Shown: positions 1 to 6,411 of the stretch, piece after piece | How positions within the stretch are numbered: the first letter of the stretch is position 1 | Layout of the letters: every line of letters starts with the position of its first letter | Assembly (NCBI GenBank): GCA_003456175.1 | Contig: DMPB01000142.1 | Location: 1,749-8,454, forward strand | Direction of reading: 5' to 3' | Source: Chitinophagaceae bacterium | GTDB taxonomy: Bacteria > Bacteroidota > Bacteroidia > Chitinophagales > Chitinophagaceae | DNA: 6,706 nucleotides | The notes under the pieces: generated by a model | Told to the model about the DNA's origin: nothing | What the model saw: only the letters and a program-made list of their open reading frames with translations | Database searches by the model: none | Translations under genes and position numbers: made by a program

Positions 1-4
1 AACT

Positions 5-29
5 ACACAAATGCAAAATCGTTAGCGGT
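5..29 (+). other. attC-like right half-site upstream of the serine hydrolase gene
   Basis: This short stretch matches the right end of the inverted-repeat element at 1288-1423. ACACAAATGC at 5-14 is identical to 1399-1408, and CGTTA at 20-24 is identical to 1414-1418. The offset is 1394 bp throughout, with 16 of 20 positions matching across 5-24. GTTAGCGGT at 21-29 is the exact reverse complement of ACCGCTAAC at 1287-1295. In integron cassettes the R' core (G^TT...) at a cassette's left boundary is complementary to the R'' core of its own attC at the right boundary, which is the relation seen here. The rest of the element would lie left of the window. Calling it an attC site is inference. Confidence 0.5.
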
Positions 30-56
30 CAGACTCTGAAAAAAACAAGATTATAT

Positions 57-1268
57 ATGAATAAATGGCAGCATTCATTTTTTTCGATTTTTTTTCTACT
101 TTTTACATATTATGTAAATAGTCAACCATCTTATAAAAAAGAAGTCTTAGAAGATATGATTAGGTTTAACAGAGAGATGAAATCGGATAGACTTATTGTT
201 TCAATAAAAGACACAATAATTACTGATGTAACCTTTCGTGGCAAACCAAATGATAAATTCTTGATTTACTCAATAACGAAGATTTTCTCGGGTATCGCAA
301 TCGGGGTTTTGATTGACAAAAAGCTAATCGAAAATCCTGAAGTTTCGGTTGCAACCTTTTTTGAAGAATGGAAAAATGATACGCTAAAGAACAAAATTAC
401 AATTCGACACATCCTTCAACATACTTCAGGATTATCATCAACTAATGGTTCCCAAGAGATTTATCCAGAAACCGACTTTGTTCAGTTTGCACTTGAAAGT
501 TCAATAATGACAGAGCCTGGACAAACTTTCTTTTACAATAACAAAGCAATCAACCTCATATCAGGTATTGTAAAGAAAGTAACTGGGCAAAGTCTGGAGT
601 TATTCATTAAAGAAAATGTATTTATACCCTTAGAAATTAATAACTATAAATGGCAGACGGATAAAAAAGGAAATACTTGGGCCATGGATGGACTTTGGTT
701 AACTGCTAATGACTTAATGAAGGTTGGACAAATGTTATGCAATTTTGGTGAGTGGAATAGCAAAAGGATTCTCTCAGAGAGTTGGTGTAAAATGATGTTT
801 CAGATTCCTTTGGTAAACGCTATGAATGGAAAATATGGTTATGCCATGGCGATTCGTTCATTGCCAATACAAGAAAAAATATCTATTACACGTAAAACTA
901 TCGACACATTGAATCAACTTGGACTAAAGACTGAACTGGTTCAAAAACTTCAAATGCTTCATAAAAAAGACCATTACAAATATTTAGAGCTTGGATTAAC
1001 ATTAAATCAACTATTTACTACCCGTGAGATGGAAGAAATATCTTCCTTCGCTTCACGCCAAATGATTCCACTTTACACAGTACAAAATGGAAATTTCTAT
1101 ATTAAACATGGTGGTGAGTATGGATTATTGATAACTGCATTTCCAAAACAAAAGAAAGTAGTAGTTCGGTATTTAGGTGAGAAATGGGGACGGAAAAAGA
1201 AAGATGACGGAACTGACAATAAATACTTAATAGATGATGAAATTGTCAACTATATGATTGGACTTTGA
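57..1268 (+). CDS. exported serine hydrolase, class C beta-lactamase/PBP-like family
   Basis: A 403-residue protein of the beta-lactamase/DD-peptidase/esterase superfamily. Residues 1-22 form a signal peptide with a hydrophobic core and probable cleavage before Gln23, so the enzyme should act in the periplasm or envelope. The three catalytic motifs are in order: SxxK as SITK (Ser72 nucleophile, Lys75), YxN as YNN (Tyr160, Asn162), and a KTG-type motif as HGG at 351-353. The stretch HILQHTSGLSS (118-128) is characteristic of the family, where it follows the SxxK helix. The His form of the third motif is common in esterase and D-aminopeptidase-like members, so beta-lactam resistance should not be assumed. 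Residues about 270-340, between YxN and HGG, form a long polar, probably helical segment not needed for the core fold. The ATG is preceded by AT-rich sequence without a clear Shine-Dalgarno. The gene stands alone between attC-like half-sites, suggesting acquisition as a cassette. Substrate unknown. Confidence 0.9.
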   Translation: MNKWQHSFFSIFFLLFTYYVNSQPSYKKEVLEDMIRFNREMKSDRLIVSIKDTIITDVTFRGKPNDKFLIYSITKIFSGIAIGVLIDKKLIENPEVSVATFFEEWKNDTLKNKITIRHILQHTSGLSSTNGSQEIYPETDFVQFALESSIMTEPGQTFFYNNKAINLISGIVKKVTGQSLELFIKENVFIPLEINNYKWQTDKKGNTWAMDGLWLTANDLMKVGQMLCNFGEWNSKRILSESWCKMMFQIPLVNAMNGKYGYAMAIRSLPIQEKISITRKTIDTLNQLGLKTELVQKLQMLHKKDHYKYLELGLTLNQLFTTREMEEISSFASRQMIPLYTVQNGNFYIKHGGEYGLLITAFPKQKKVVVRYLGEKWGRKKKDDGTDNKYLIDDEIVNYMIGL

Positions 1269-1287
1269 ATTTCAAAAGTAACCCCAA

Positions 1288-1423
1288 CCGCTAACATCGT
1301 ATTGGTAATAGTGGGCTTGACTGTCGTAAAATGGCGTTTATAATTCTATCTGGCTTTTTTGCAAATTTTGGGCTGACGGATTCCAAATTCCGCCACTAAC
1401 ACAAATGCTGCAACGTTATAGGC
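1288..1423 (+). repeat. attC-like imperfect inverted repeat downstream of the serine hydrolase
   Basis: The element starts 19 bp after the hydrolase stop codon. CCGCTAAC (1288-1295) is the candidate R'' core and GTTATAGG (1415-1422) the candidate R' core. Just inside them, 1299-1314 pairs with 1393-1408 at 12 of 16 positions; the spacers are 3 nt on the left and 6 nt on the right. The two cores pair imperfectly with each other, but CCGCTAAC pairs perfectly with GTTAGCGG at 21-28 left of the gene, as expected if each cassette carries its own R''/R' pair when circular. The length of about 135 bp is at the long end for attC sites. The cores do not fully match the classical RYYYAAC/GTTRRRY consensus, so the assignment is by architecture. 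It could instead be an unrelated dispersed inverted repeat. Confidence 0.5.
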
Positions 1424-1798
1424 AAGCCTAATTGATGGAAAACCCTAAAATAGGTTGATTAAAAATTAAGCAGTTTTAGCAACACTATGGCATACATTAA
1501 ACAGGCAGACTGCCGAAAAAAAGTATCAAAAAGCCAGCATCGATTTTACAGCAATACATATTGTGGATTTTTAAAAAGTAACAGGGCAATAATTATCAAA
1601 AAAGTATTTGCCCGAAACATTAGCAACCGAAATACCGCAAATAAAAAAGTAAACGATATATTATTATTTAAGAAACAATTTAAACCAATTACATTGAAAA
1701 TTAAAACTATAATTTATGTATTATAATGTATTAACTTTTAAATGTAAAAAAAAAATAATTTACCGAATACTTAAAGATAAAAAAATCAGTTATTATAT
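1424..1798. other. AT-rich intergenic stretch with no convincing gene
   Basis: About 375 bp between the attC-like element and the small cysteine-rich protein gene. It contains a possible small hairpin at 1441-1456 (AACC..TA/TA..GGTT with a bulged C), a perfect 11-nt odd palindrome GGCAGACTGCC at 1504-1514, and an A-tract near 1745-1755. The only ORF of note is the doubtful one at 1487-1726. If the cassette model holds, this is where the next cassette would begin, but I find no second R'' core (CCTATAAC) to close it in the window. The last 70 bp probably carry the promoter of the downstream locus. Confidence 0.5.
1487..1726 (+). CDS. doubtful small ORF, 79 codons
   Basis: An ATG-initiated ORF encoding a very basic protein rich in Lys, Asn and Ile, which is what translation of AT-rich non-coding DNA usually gives. 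I recognise no domain, signal peptide, membrane segment or conserved motif. There is no Shine-Dalgarno-like sequence before the ATG, and the ORF ends in the A/T-rich region before the next gene. It is listed because nothing else occupies the stretch and it lies where a second cassette gene would be expected after the attC-like element. Probably spurious. Confidence 0.15.
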   Translation: MAYIKQADCRKKVSKSQHRFYSNTYCGFLKSNRAIIIKKVFARNISNRNTANKKVNDILLFKKQFKPITLKIKTIIYVL

Positions 1799-1801
1799 TT
1801 G
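1794..1801 (+). promoter_or_regulatory. possible Bacteroidota -7 promoter box
   Basis: TATATTTG fits the Bacteroidota primary sigma -7 consensus TAnnTTTG exactly. No good TTTG or TTG -33 box stands about 19-20 bp upstream; the region near 1771 reads TTAAAG. If the box is used, transcription would begin near 1806-1809, inside the longest reading of the downstream small gene, so its first TTG codons would not be translated. In AT-rich DNA an isolated 8-mer match can occur by chance. Confidence 0.3.
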
Positions 1802-2149
1802 TTGTATAATTTTAAAAAAAGGAAAAAGATTATTTTGTTGGCAAGCCTATTAGGCACTACTTATCTTACTATGGCTGCAACTGGTACCGACGAAAAAGTA
1901 AAGCGTGAAGCGTGCACAAGAACAGTTACTGCTGCAAGTACACTGAAAGTACGTTGTGAAAGTGGTGGTAGTGTTACCGCAACATTCACCGAAGAATGTA
2001 CTCAAGAGGCTGACAATTGCGAAGAAGCTCAAGTGATTGCTTTTATTTGTGCATCATTAAAAGCGAAGCAGAAGGCTAATGCTAACATATCTAAAGTAGC
2101 ACAGCTATGCACTGTTGAGGGCGGCGGTGGCAGTACCATACAACCTTAA
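1799..2149 (+). CDS. small exported six-cysteine protein, unknown family
   Basis: Up to 116 residues, not assignable to a family I know. The N-terminus has a basic run (KKRKK, 6-10) followed by a hydrophobic stretch (11-25) ending TMA-ATG, a convincing signal peptide with cleavage near residue 26. The predicted mature part, about 90 residues, has six cysteines (39, 53, 67, 74, 84, 104), an even number consistent with three disulfides in an exported protein. It is rich in Thr, Ala, Glu and Lys, and ends in a Gly-rich tail (GGGGS, 108-112). No ATG precedes the signal peptide: TTG at 1799 or 1802 gives the full form, and an AGG-containing purine run (about 1814-1827) could serve a downstream ATT or TTG (1829-1838). 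The first ATG (1871) would remove the signal peptide. It is the first gene of a cluster with a GLPGLI protein and an outer-membrane barrel, separated from them by a hairpin, so it may be the cluster's product or cargo. That role is inference. Confidence 0.65.
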   Translation: MLYNFKKRKKIILLASLLGTTYLTMAATGTDEKVKREACTRTVTAASTLKVRCESGGSVTATFTEECTQEADNCEEAQVIAFICASLKAKQKANANISKVAQLCTVEGGGGSTIQP

Positions 2150-2158
2150 TTTCACCTT

Positions 2159-2187
2159 AAGGTATGGCTTTAAAAAGGCCATACCTT
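2159..2187 (+). terminator. intercistronic hairpin (terminator or attenuator)
   Basis: A perfect 10-bp stem, AAGGTATGGC (2159-2168) with GCCATACCTT (2178-2187), and a 9-nt loop. It starts 10 bp after the small gene's stop codon and ends 13 bp before the GLPGLI start. The 3' side is TTCAAATTTAAT rather than a long U-run, so partial termination or a 3'-end stabiliser is more likely than a strong terminator. The self-complementary ACCTTAAGGT (2154-2163) overlaps the 5' arm and would be a weaker competing fold. Such a hairpin would let the small gene be expressed more strongly than the two downstream genes. Confidence 0.6.
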
Positions 2188-2200
2188 CAAATTTAATACT

Positions 2201-2956
2201 ATGAAATACATTGCAATTATTTTATTTTTATGCAACATTAAATTGTACGGACAAGCACCTACCTTAGAAGCTACCTACAAGGTATTACAACATGTTGATA
2301 TCAATATAAATGGAAAAATAGAAAAAACTATTATTTTAGAAAGTACTGGCTTTCTTTACAGAAAGCAAAACAGGTATATATATTTTCAAAAGCCCAACTA
2401 TTTAGAACAATATCCTACTGGTGCAATTGTAGTACCTATTTCAGCTAACCATACCTACAACTACTTGTTATGTATGGATACCTTACAAAGTATTAACTAC
2501 ACCGCTATGGATAGTTTAATACTACGCCACAGACCAGATTTGGGAGATACTAGAAGTGGAATTTTTAATTTTGTTCAAAAATTTGAACAAAATGTATTTA
2601 ACTGGATATATCTACCTGAAATAAAAGAAATTCAAGGCTTACGTTGCCAAAAAGCAACCTTAGCTATTAATGGTAGACCTGAATGGGTGGTATGGTTTTG
2701 CCCTGACATAGTAATGCAAGCGGGTATAGATAATATTTTAGATTTACCAGGGCTTGTGGTAGAGGGAGAGAATGTTGCCACAAAAAGCAAATACTATCTT
2801 CAACATTATACTACTGGAACAGATATCAATGATAGTATTTTTTGGCCCAAAGAGTTTTTGCAACGCTTTGAAAAATTAGGCGACCGTAAACGAACTATTA
2901 CAGTTTCGCCCAAAACTAAAACACAAAAGCAAATAGAATTATTATCAAACCCGTAA
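2201..2956 (+). CDS. GLPGLI family protein (Porph_ging type)
   Basis: A 251-residue exported protein of the Bacteroidota-specific GLPGLI family, whose biochemical function is not established. Residues 1-18 form a signal peptide (MKYIAIILFL core, likely cleavage before Gln18), so it is probably periplasmic. The diagnostic C-terminal region is present: a Gly-Leu-Arg-Cys-Gln-Lys-Ala-Thr segment (146-153), then EWVVWFCPDI (161-170), then the signature LDLPGLVVEGEN (180-191). The signature is a variant: Asp replaces the first Gly (DLPGLV), and the usual Gly-Pro-Trp block before it is replaced by AGIDNI. The length is normal for the family. The ATG follows AT-rich sequence without a Shine-Dalgarno, 13 bp after the hairpin. 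The stop is 4 bp before the barrel gene's TTG, indicating one transcript and probable translational coupling. Pairing of GLPGLI proteins with TonB-receptor-like barrels is familiar in Bacteroidota, which suggests a joint envelope role. Confidence 0.88.
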   Translation: MKYIAIILFLCNIKLYGQAPTLEATYKVLQHVDININGKIEKTIILESTGFLYRKQNRYIYFQKPNYLEQYPTGAIVVPISANHTYNYLLCMDTLQSINYTAMDSLILRHRPDLGDTRSGIFNFVQKFEQNVFNWIYLPEIKEIQGLRCQKATLAINGRPEWVVWFCPDIVMQAGIDNILDLPGLVVEGENVATKSKYYLQHYTTGTDINDSIFWPKEFLQRFEKLGDRKRTITVSPKTKTQKQIELLSNP

Positions 2957-2960
2957 TGCA

Positions 2961-5672
2961 TTGATTGTCAGAATTACACTATTGATAGGGCTAATAATAT
3001 TACTTTTTGATAGTGCCCTATCGCAAAAAAAGAACTTGCTGCTAAAGGGTACAATTACTGCTTACACTGGCGCCGATGTACCAAATTGCTTTGTAAAAAT
3101 TTTATCTACTAAAAAAAATACAATACTACATTATTTAAACACATCTGATCGTAATAGCTTTAGTATTATTGTATCGGTTCAAAAAACTGATACCTTAACC
3201 ATCCATGTTAGCAGCCTTGGCTATGCAAAATTCGAACAACTGCTTACCTTCAATAGTAGCTATAAAGATACCTTAGAGCTACGCATTGTACTACAGCCTC
3301 AATACAAGCAATTAGATTCAGTAACCGTAAAAGCACCGCCCGTTTGGAAACGAGGTGATACTACTTTCTTTCGTGTAAATGCATTTAAAGAAGGGGGCGA
3401 AAAAAAACTAAAGGATATTATCGAAAAAATTCCGGGCTTTGAAATTATTGAATCAGGTCAGTTACTCTATAAAAAGAAACCAGTAGAAAAAATAATGATT
3501 GAGGGTGAAGATGTTTTTGCTGATCAAACAAACTTGCTTCTCAATAATTTTCCAGTGCATGTACTCAATAACATACAAGCCATTGAAAACCAAAACAACA
3601 ACAAATTACTGAAAGGATTATATGGAGATGGAAAAGTATTCTTAAATCTTGGGCTCAATAAAACAAGTATAAAAGCTGCTTTTGGAGATGGTGAATTAGG
3701 CATTGGGAGCGGTGAAAGATACACCTTATCACCAGTATTTTTTTCTTTATATAACAAAATTAAAATTGGACTTATTGCTAATTGGAACAATATAGGTAAT
3801 GGTGTTAGCCTTCAACAAACAAACGAGTTAAAAAAAGAGAATGAAAAAAATACGGAAGGCTGGCTTATGAATAATTATCCATTACAACTCATTAATAACT
3901 TTGAAAATAGATGGTACATAAAGAATAATCAAAAAGATAACCGCTTTCAAATAAATACGCCATTATCAAAAAAGGTTATGGCTAAAACAGAAATCAACTT
4001 CATTACCGATAGGCAATCGCAAAACAGTTATTATAATTCCATTTTTTATAACACGGCTAATTTTATTGAACGCTCCGATACGAATAATATAAATTATACC
4101 CCTCGCATGTTATCGATTCAAAAAAGTATTAAATGGAATATAGATAGCACTAAAGCCCTAGAAGTACAAGGAAATCTCTTTCGCGATGCCTCTAACAGTA
4201 ATCAAAGTAGTATTTATGGGGGGCTCAACAATGCCAATAGTTTACAAAATAATACCAATAATAACTGGAATAGCATTACCTTACTAACAAGCTTCACACA
4301 TAGGGTTAGTGGTAACAAAGCAATAGAATGGAGCGTAAACTATAATAAGCAATCTATTGTTCAACAAGCAGTAAGTACTTCGGCCGATTTTCCGGGCATT
4401 TTTACCATACCTAATTTTTATACCAATCTTTCTAATATAATCAACAATAAAGTACACCATTTTAAAAGCGATTTGAGAATAAGTACAAAAACTAAGGAAG
4501 AAGTCACACAAAAAGGTATTTCGTTCAGTAGTACACTTTTAAACATCAATAGTAACAGCTACTTACAAGATAAAAATGCCACTCAATCTATTTATCAAAT
4601 AGATAATAATAAAAATACAAATAACTACTATATTGTAAGCCTACAGGCTTTTTACAAAAAAAGTATCCAACTTTTCTTTAAAAATCCTTTTTCGGTGGAT
4701 GCGGCTGTTGGCTTCAGCAATGCTCGCATCAACAATTCCACAAATGTACGACACATACCCACCCCAACTGTGAATGTGACGATGGAAAATAAACATAAGT
4801 ACAGCATTTTCGATGGAATGCTAATATTATCATACACTCAAAATCAACTTGCTTCTTTTAACCTAAATGAAGCAAGTTTTTATCCAAGGCAAACCAACAC
4901 TTACGTAAAAGTAACAAATACGCAAATACCGAATCGAATACTGAATATTACTTATAGCTTGGCATGGGAAGGTAAAAAGAATCTAACGAGTAGTGTGTTG
5001 TCAGTAACTTATTATAGTAATCTTACTAGCTCATTATCGCTATTAAACTATAAAGGCTTTCTATTATTTCAAAGAGATAGCATGATACAACTACCCACCA
5101 ATATGTATTCATGTAATTACCATTACACTATTCCATCAGTTGCACTGAATGCCGTTATTAATGTTGATGCAAGCTATACTTACAAAACAGCATTTTTAGC
5201 ACAAGGCATCGACAATATTAATATGCGACCTACAAGCTATTCATTTTATTGGATAATGACTAACATTAAGAAAAACTGGAAGAAGAGATACTACGTTCGC
5301 CTTGAAAATTCTATTTCAGGTTACACCTTTAATATACCTAACTTTTTAGGGGAAAATACTCCTACTACTACATTTAACTTCTTAGCAAAATTATCGCAGC
5401 GGTTTATTCTTTCAAAGACCATGAACCTAGCTTCTAACATATCTTTTTACAACAACAACTTGTTTTCAGATAACCGAGCAGCATTTACCTACATAGATTT
5501 AGAATGGAATTATAGATGGAAAGAAAGTCCGTTTCACTTTATTATACGAGCCGAAAACCTAACCAATCAAAACCGTTACTTCAATTCAAACAATAGTATG
5601 CTCTTGCAAAGTTTCTATAGCATTCCACTCATCCCAAGAAACATCTTTTCTAGTTTACGCATAACATTCTAA
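2961..5672 (+). CDS. TonB-receptor-like outer-membrane barrel with carboxypeptidase-regulatory-like domain
   Basis: A 903-residue outer-membrane protein. Residues 1-21 are a signal peptide ending SALS-Q. About 27-115 form a carboxypeptidase-regulatory-like Ig-type domain (LLKGTITAYTG..., closing in LELRIVLQPQ). About 118-230 are a plug-like region with the typical signature: LDSVTVKAPPVW, GDTTFFRVNAF, LKDIIEKIPGFEI, KKPVEKIMIEGEDVF. From about 240 to the end are repeated amphipathic strands rich in Asn, Tyr and Ser, and the protein ends SLRITF with a C-terminal Phe, the usual BamA recognition residue of barrels. I see no clear TonB box, so energy coupling is uncertain. The start is a TTG 4 bp after the GLPGLI stop; it is the only start giving a full signal peptide, and the nearby ATG (2956-2958) opens only Met-His-stop. 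Its place in the cluster suggests transport or surface display linked to the small cysteine-rich protein, but the ligand is unknown. It is not necessarily SusC, as no SusD-like lipoprotein follows. Confidence 0.88.
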   Translation: MIVRITLLIGLIILLFDSALSQKKNLLLKGTITAYTGADVPNCFVKILSTKKNTILHYLNTSDRNSFSIIVSVQKTDTLTIHVSSLGYAKFEQLLTFNSSYKDTLELRIVLQPQYKQLDSVTVKAPPVWKRGDTTFFRVNAFKEGGEKKLKDIIEKIPGFEIIESGQLLYKKKPVEKIMIEGEDVFADQTNLLLNNFPVHVLNNIQAIENQNNNKLLKGLYGDGKVFLNLGLNKTSIKAAFGDGELGIGSGERYTLSPVFFSLYNKIKIGLIANWNNIGNGVSLQQTNELKKENEKNTEGWLMNNYPLQLINNFENRWYIKNNQKDNRFQINTPLSKKVMAKTEINFITDRQSQNSYYNSIFYNTANFIERSDTNNINYTPRMLSIQKSIKWNIDSTKALEVQGNLFRDASNSNQSSIYGGLNNANSLQNNTNNNWNSITLLTSFTHRVSGNKAIEWSVNYNKQSIVQQAVSTSADFPGIFTIPNFYTNLSNIINNKVHHFKSDLRISTKTKEEVTQKGISFSSTLLNINSNSYLQDKNATQSIYQIDNNKNTNNYYIVSLQAFYKKSIQLFFKNPFSVDAAVGFSNARINNSTNVRHIPTPTVNVTMENKHKYSIFDGMLILSYTQNQLASFNLNEASFYPRQTNTYVKVTNTQIPNRILNITYSLAWEGKKNLTSSVLSVTYYSNLTSSLSLLNYKGFLLFQRDSMIQLPTNMYSCNYHYTIPSVALNAVINVDASYTYKTAFLAQGIDNINMRPTSYSFYWIMTNIKKNWKKRYYVRLENSISGYTFNIPNFLGENTPTTTFNFLAKLSQRFILSKTMNLASNISFYNNNLFSDNRAAFTYIDLEWNYRWKESPFHFIIRAENLTNQNRYFNSNNSMLLQSFYSIPLIPRNIFSSLRITF

Positions 5673-5681
5673 AATATTTCC

Positions 5682-5708
5682 ATGTAAGCATTCATATTTA
5701 CGTAAGTA
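5682..5708 (+). repeat. direct repeat, left copy
   Basis: The sequence starts with ATGTAAGCAT and ends with TTACGTAAGTA, 10 bp after the barrel gene's stop. The right copy at 6611-6631 has the same two blocks in the same order and orientation, with one mismatch and without the 6 intervening bases. TTACGTAA is itself a perfect 8-nt palindrome. The two copies lie on either side of the decayed T9SS gene. Nature unknown; chance is possible in AT-rich DNA. Confidence 0.35.
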
Positions 5709-5862
5709 CACAATATTCTCAAACAAGCCATTCATTGATACACAATGCTTTGGTACCTATTATCAATAAAAAATACCCTATTATTATGCAAAACTTCCGT
5801 AACAAAAGAGTATTAGTAATATAACTTATCAAGAAAATGCGTTACTAGCTATAAATTATTTT

Positions 5863-6411
5863 CTATAAAAATAGTGTTCTATAGCCTTCATTAAGCTTAA
5901 TTCTTCCAAAATAAGTTCCTTTATTCAGCCTATAAGTATTCACTATAATTGAGTTGGTGCCATTTTCACACTTCTTTACTTGCTCCAATAAAACTCTATC
6001 CTGAACATCTACTATGCTTACGGCAAAATTTTCAAATACTTCACTTGTAAAATACAACAAAAAATATCCTTTTGCAGAATTCAGTACCGTGATAAAATAT
6101 TTGAAATAGCACCCATTTTAACAGTGAAAATTTGTAAATATTTTATTTTCTTTCGCTTACTTGTTGGAGTAAGTCTTACATAATTAATACCACTAAGTAG
6201 TACTACTTGATCATTATTAGTTGCTCCTGTATGAAAGGTATACTTAAGATTTACTAGCATACTCTAGCCTGTACCTAGCAGACTACTCGTACTCCAACCT
6301 TTCTGACCATTAATTAGGGCAAATTTGAGGTTAGAAAAATTTTTCGATGAAATATATTGTGAAAAACAGCATCCGCCACATAGAAGAAAAACTCAATAAA
6401 TACTTTTTCAT
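5863..6411 (-). pseudogene. decayed gene for a small T9SS-secreted protein (type A sorting domain)
   Basis: Read on the minus strand, three fragments join into one protein of about 180 residues. An ATG at 6411-6409 opens a signal-peptide-like start (MKKYLLSF, then a hydrophobic run) that stops at 6331. A shifted frame from about 6359 to 6081 gives NLKFALINGQKGWSTSS, an in-frame TAG at 6266-6264, then NDQVVLLSGINYVRLTP. The original frame resumes, open from 6117 to the stop at 5863, with a recognisable T9SS C-terminal domain: VSIVDVQDRVLLEQ, a GTNSIIVNT block, LNKGTYFGRIKLNEGY, and a short hydrophobic end. The usual PNPA motif at the head of this domain reads VLNSAKG, consistent with two Pro substitutions. 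An intact parent would be exported by Sec and secreted or surface-anchored by the type IX system. I do not recognise the central domain. Two compensating frame changes plus a stop argue for decay, although sequencing error cannot be excluded. It converges on the barrel gene. Confidence 0.6.

Noticed and set aside
57..1268. Calling the hydrolase an antibiotic-resistance beta-lactamase because it sits in a cassette-like unit
   Set aside because: The third motif is HGG rather than KTG and the family includes many esterases and peptidases; sequence alone does not support resistance.
1421..1849. 10-nt direct repeat GGCAAGCCTA at 1421-1430 and 1840-1849
   Set aside because: The second copy is explained by signal-peptide codons of the small gene, and flanking bases do not match; probably chance.
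1850..2032. Minus-strand ORF of 60 codons opposite the small cysteine-rich gene
   Set aside because: Antisense shadow; its Cys/Ser/Thr/Phe-rich composition is the mirror of the plus-strand codons and it has no start context.
3524..3790. Minus-strand ORF of 88 codons inside the barrel gene
   Set aside because: Lies wholly opposite a well-supported domain region (plug) of the barrel protein.
4284..4837. Two minus-strand ORFs (75 and 61 codons) inside the barrel gene
   Set aside because: Antisense shadows of the barrel strands with no recognisable motif.
2961..5672. Assignment of the barrel as SusC of a glycan-uptake locus
   Set aside because: No SusD-like lipoprotein or glycan-active enzyme accompanies it; the partner is a GLPGLI protein.
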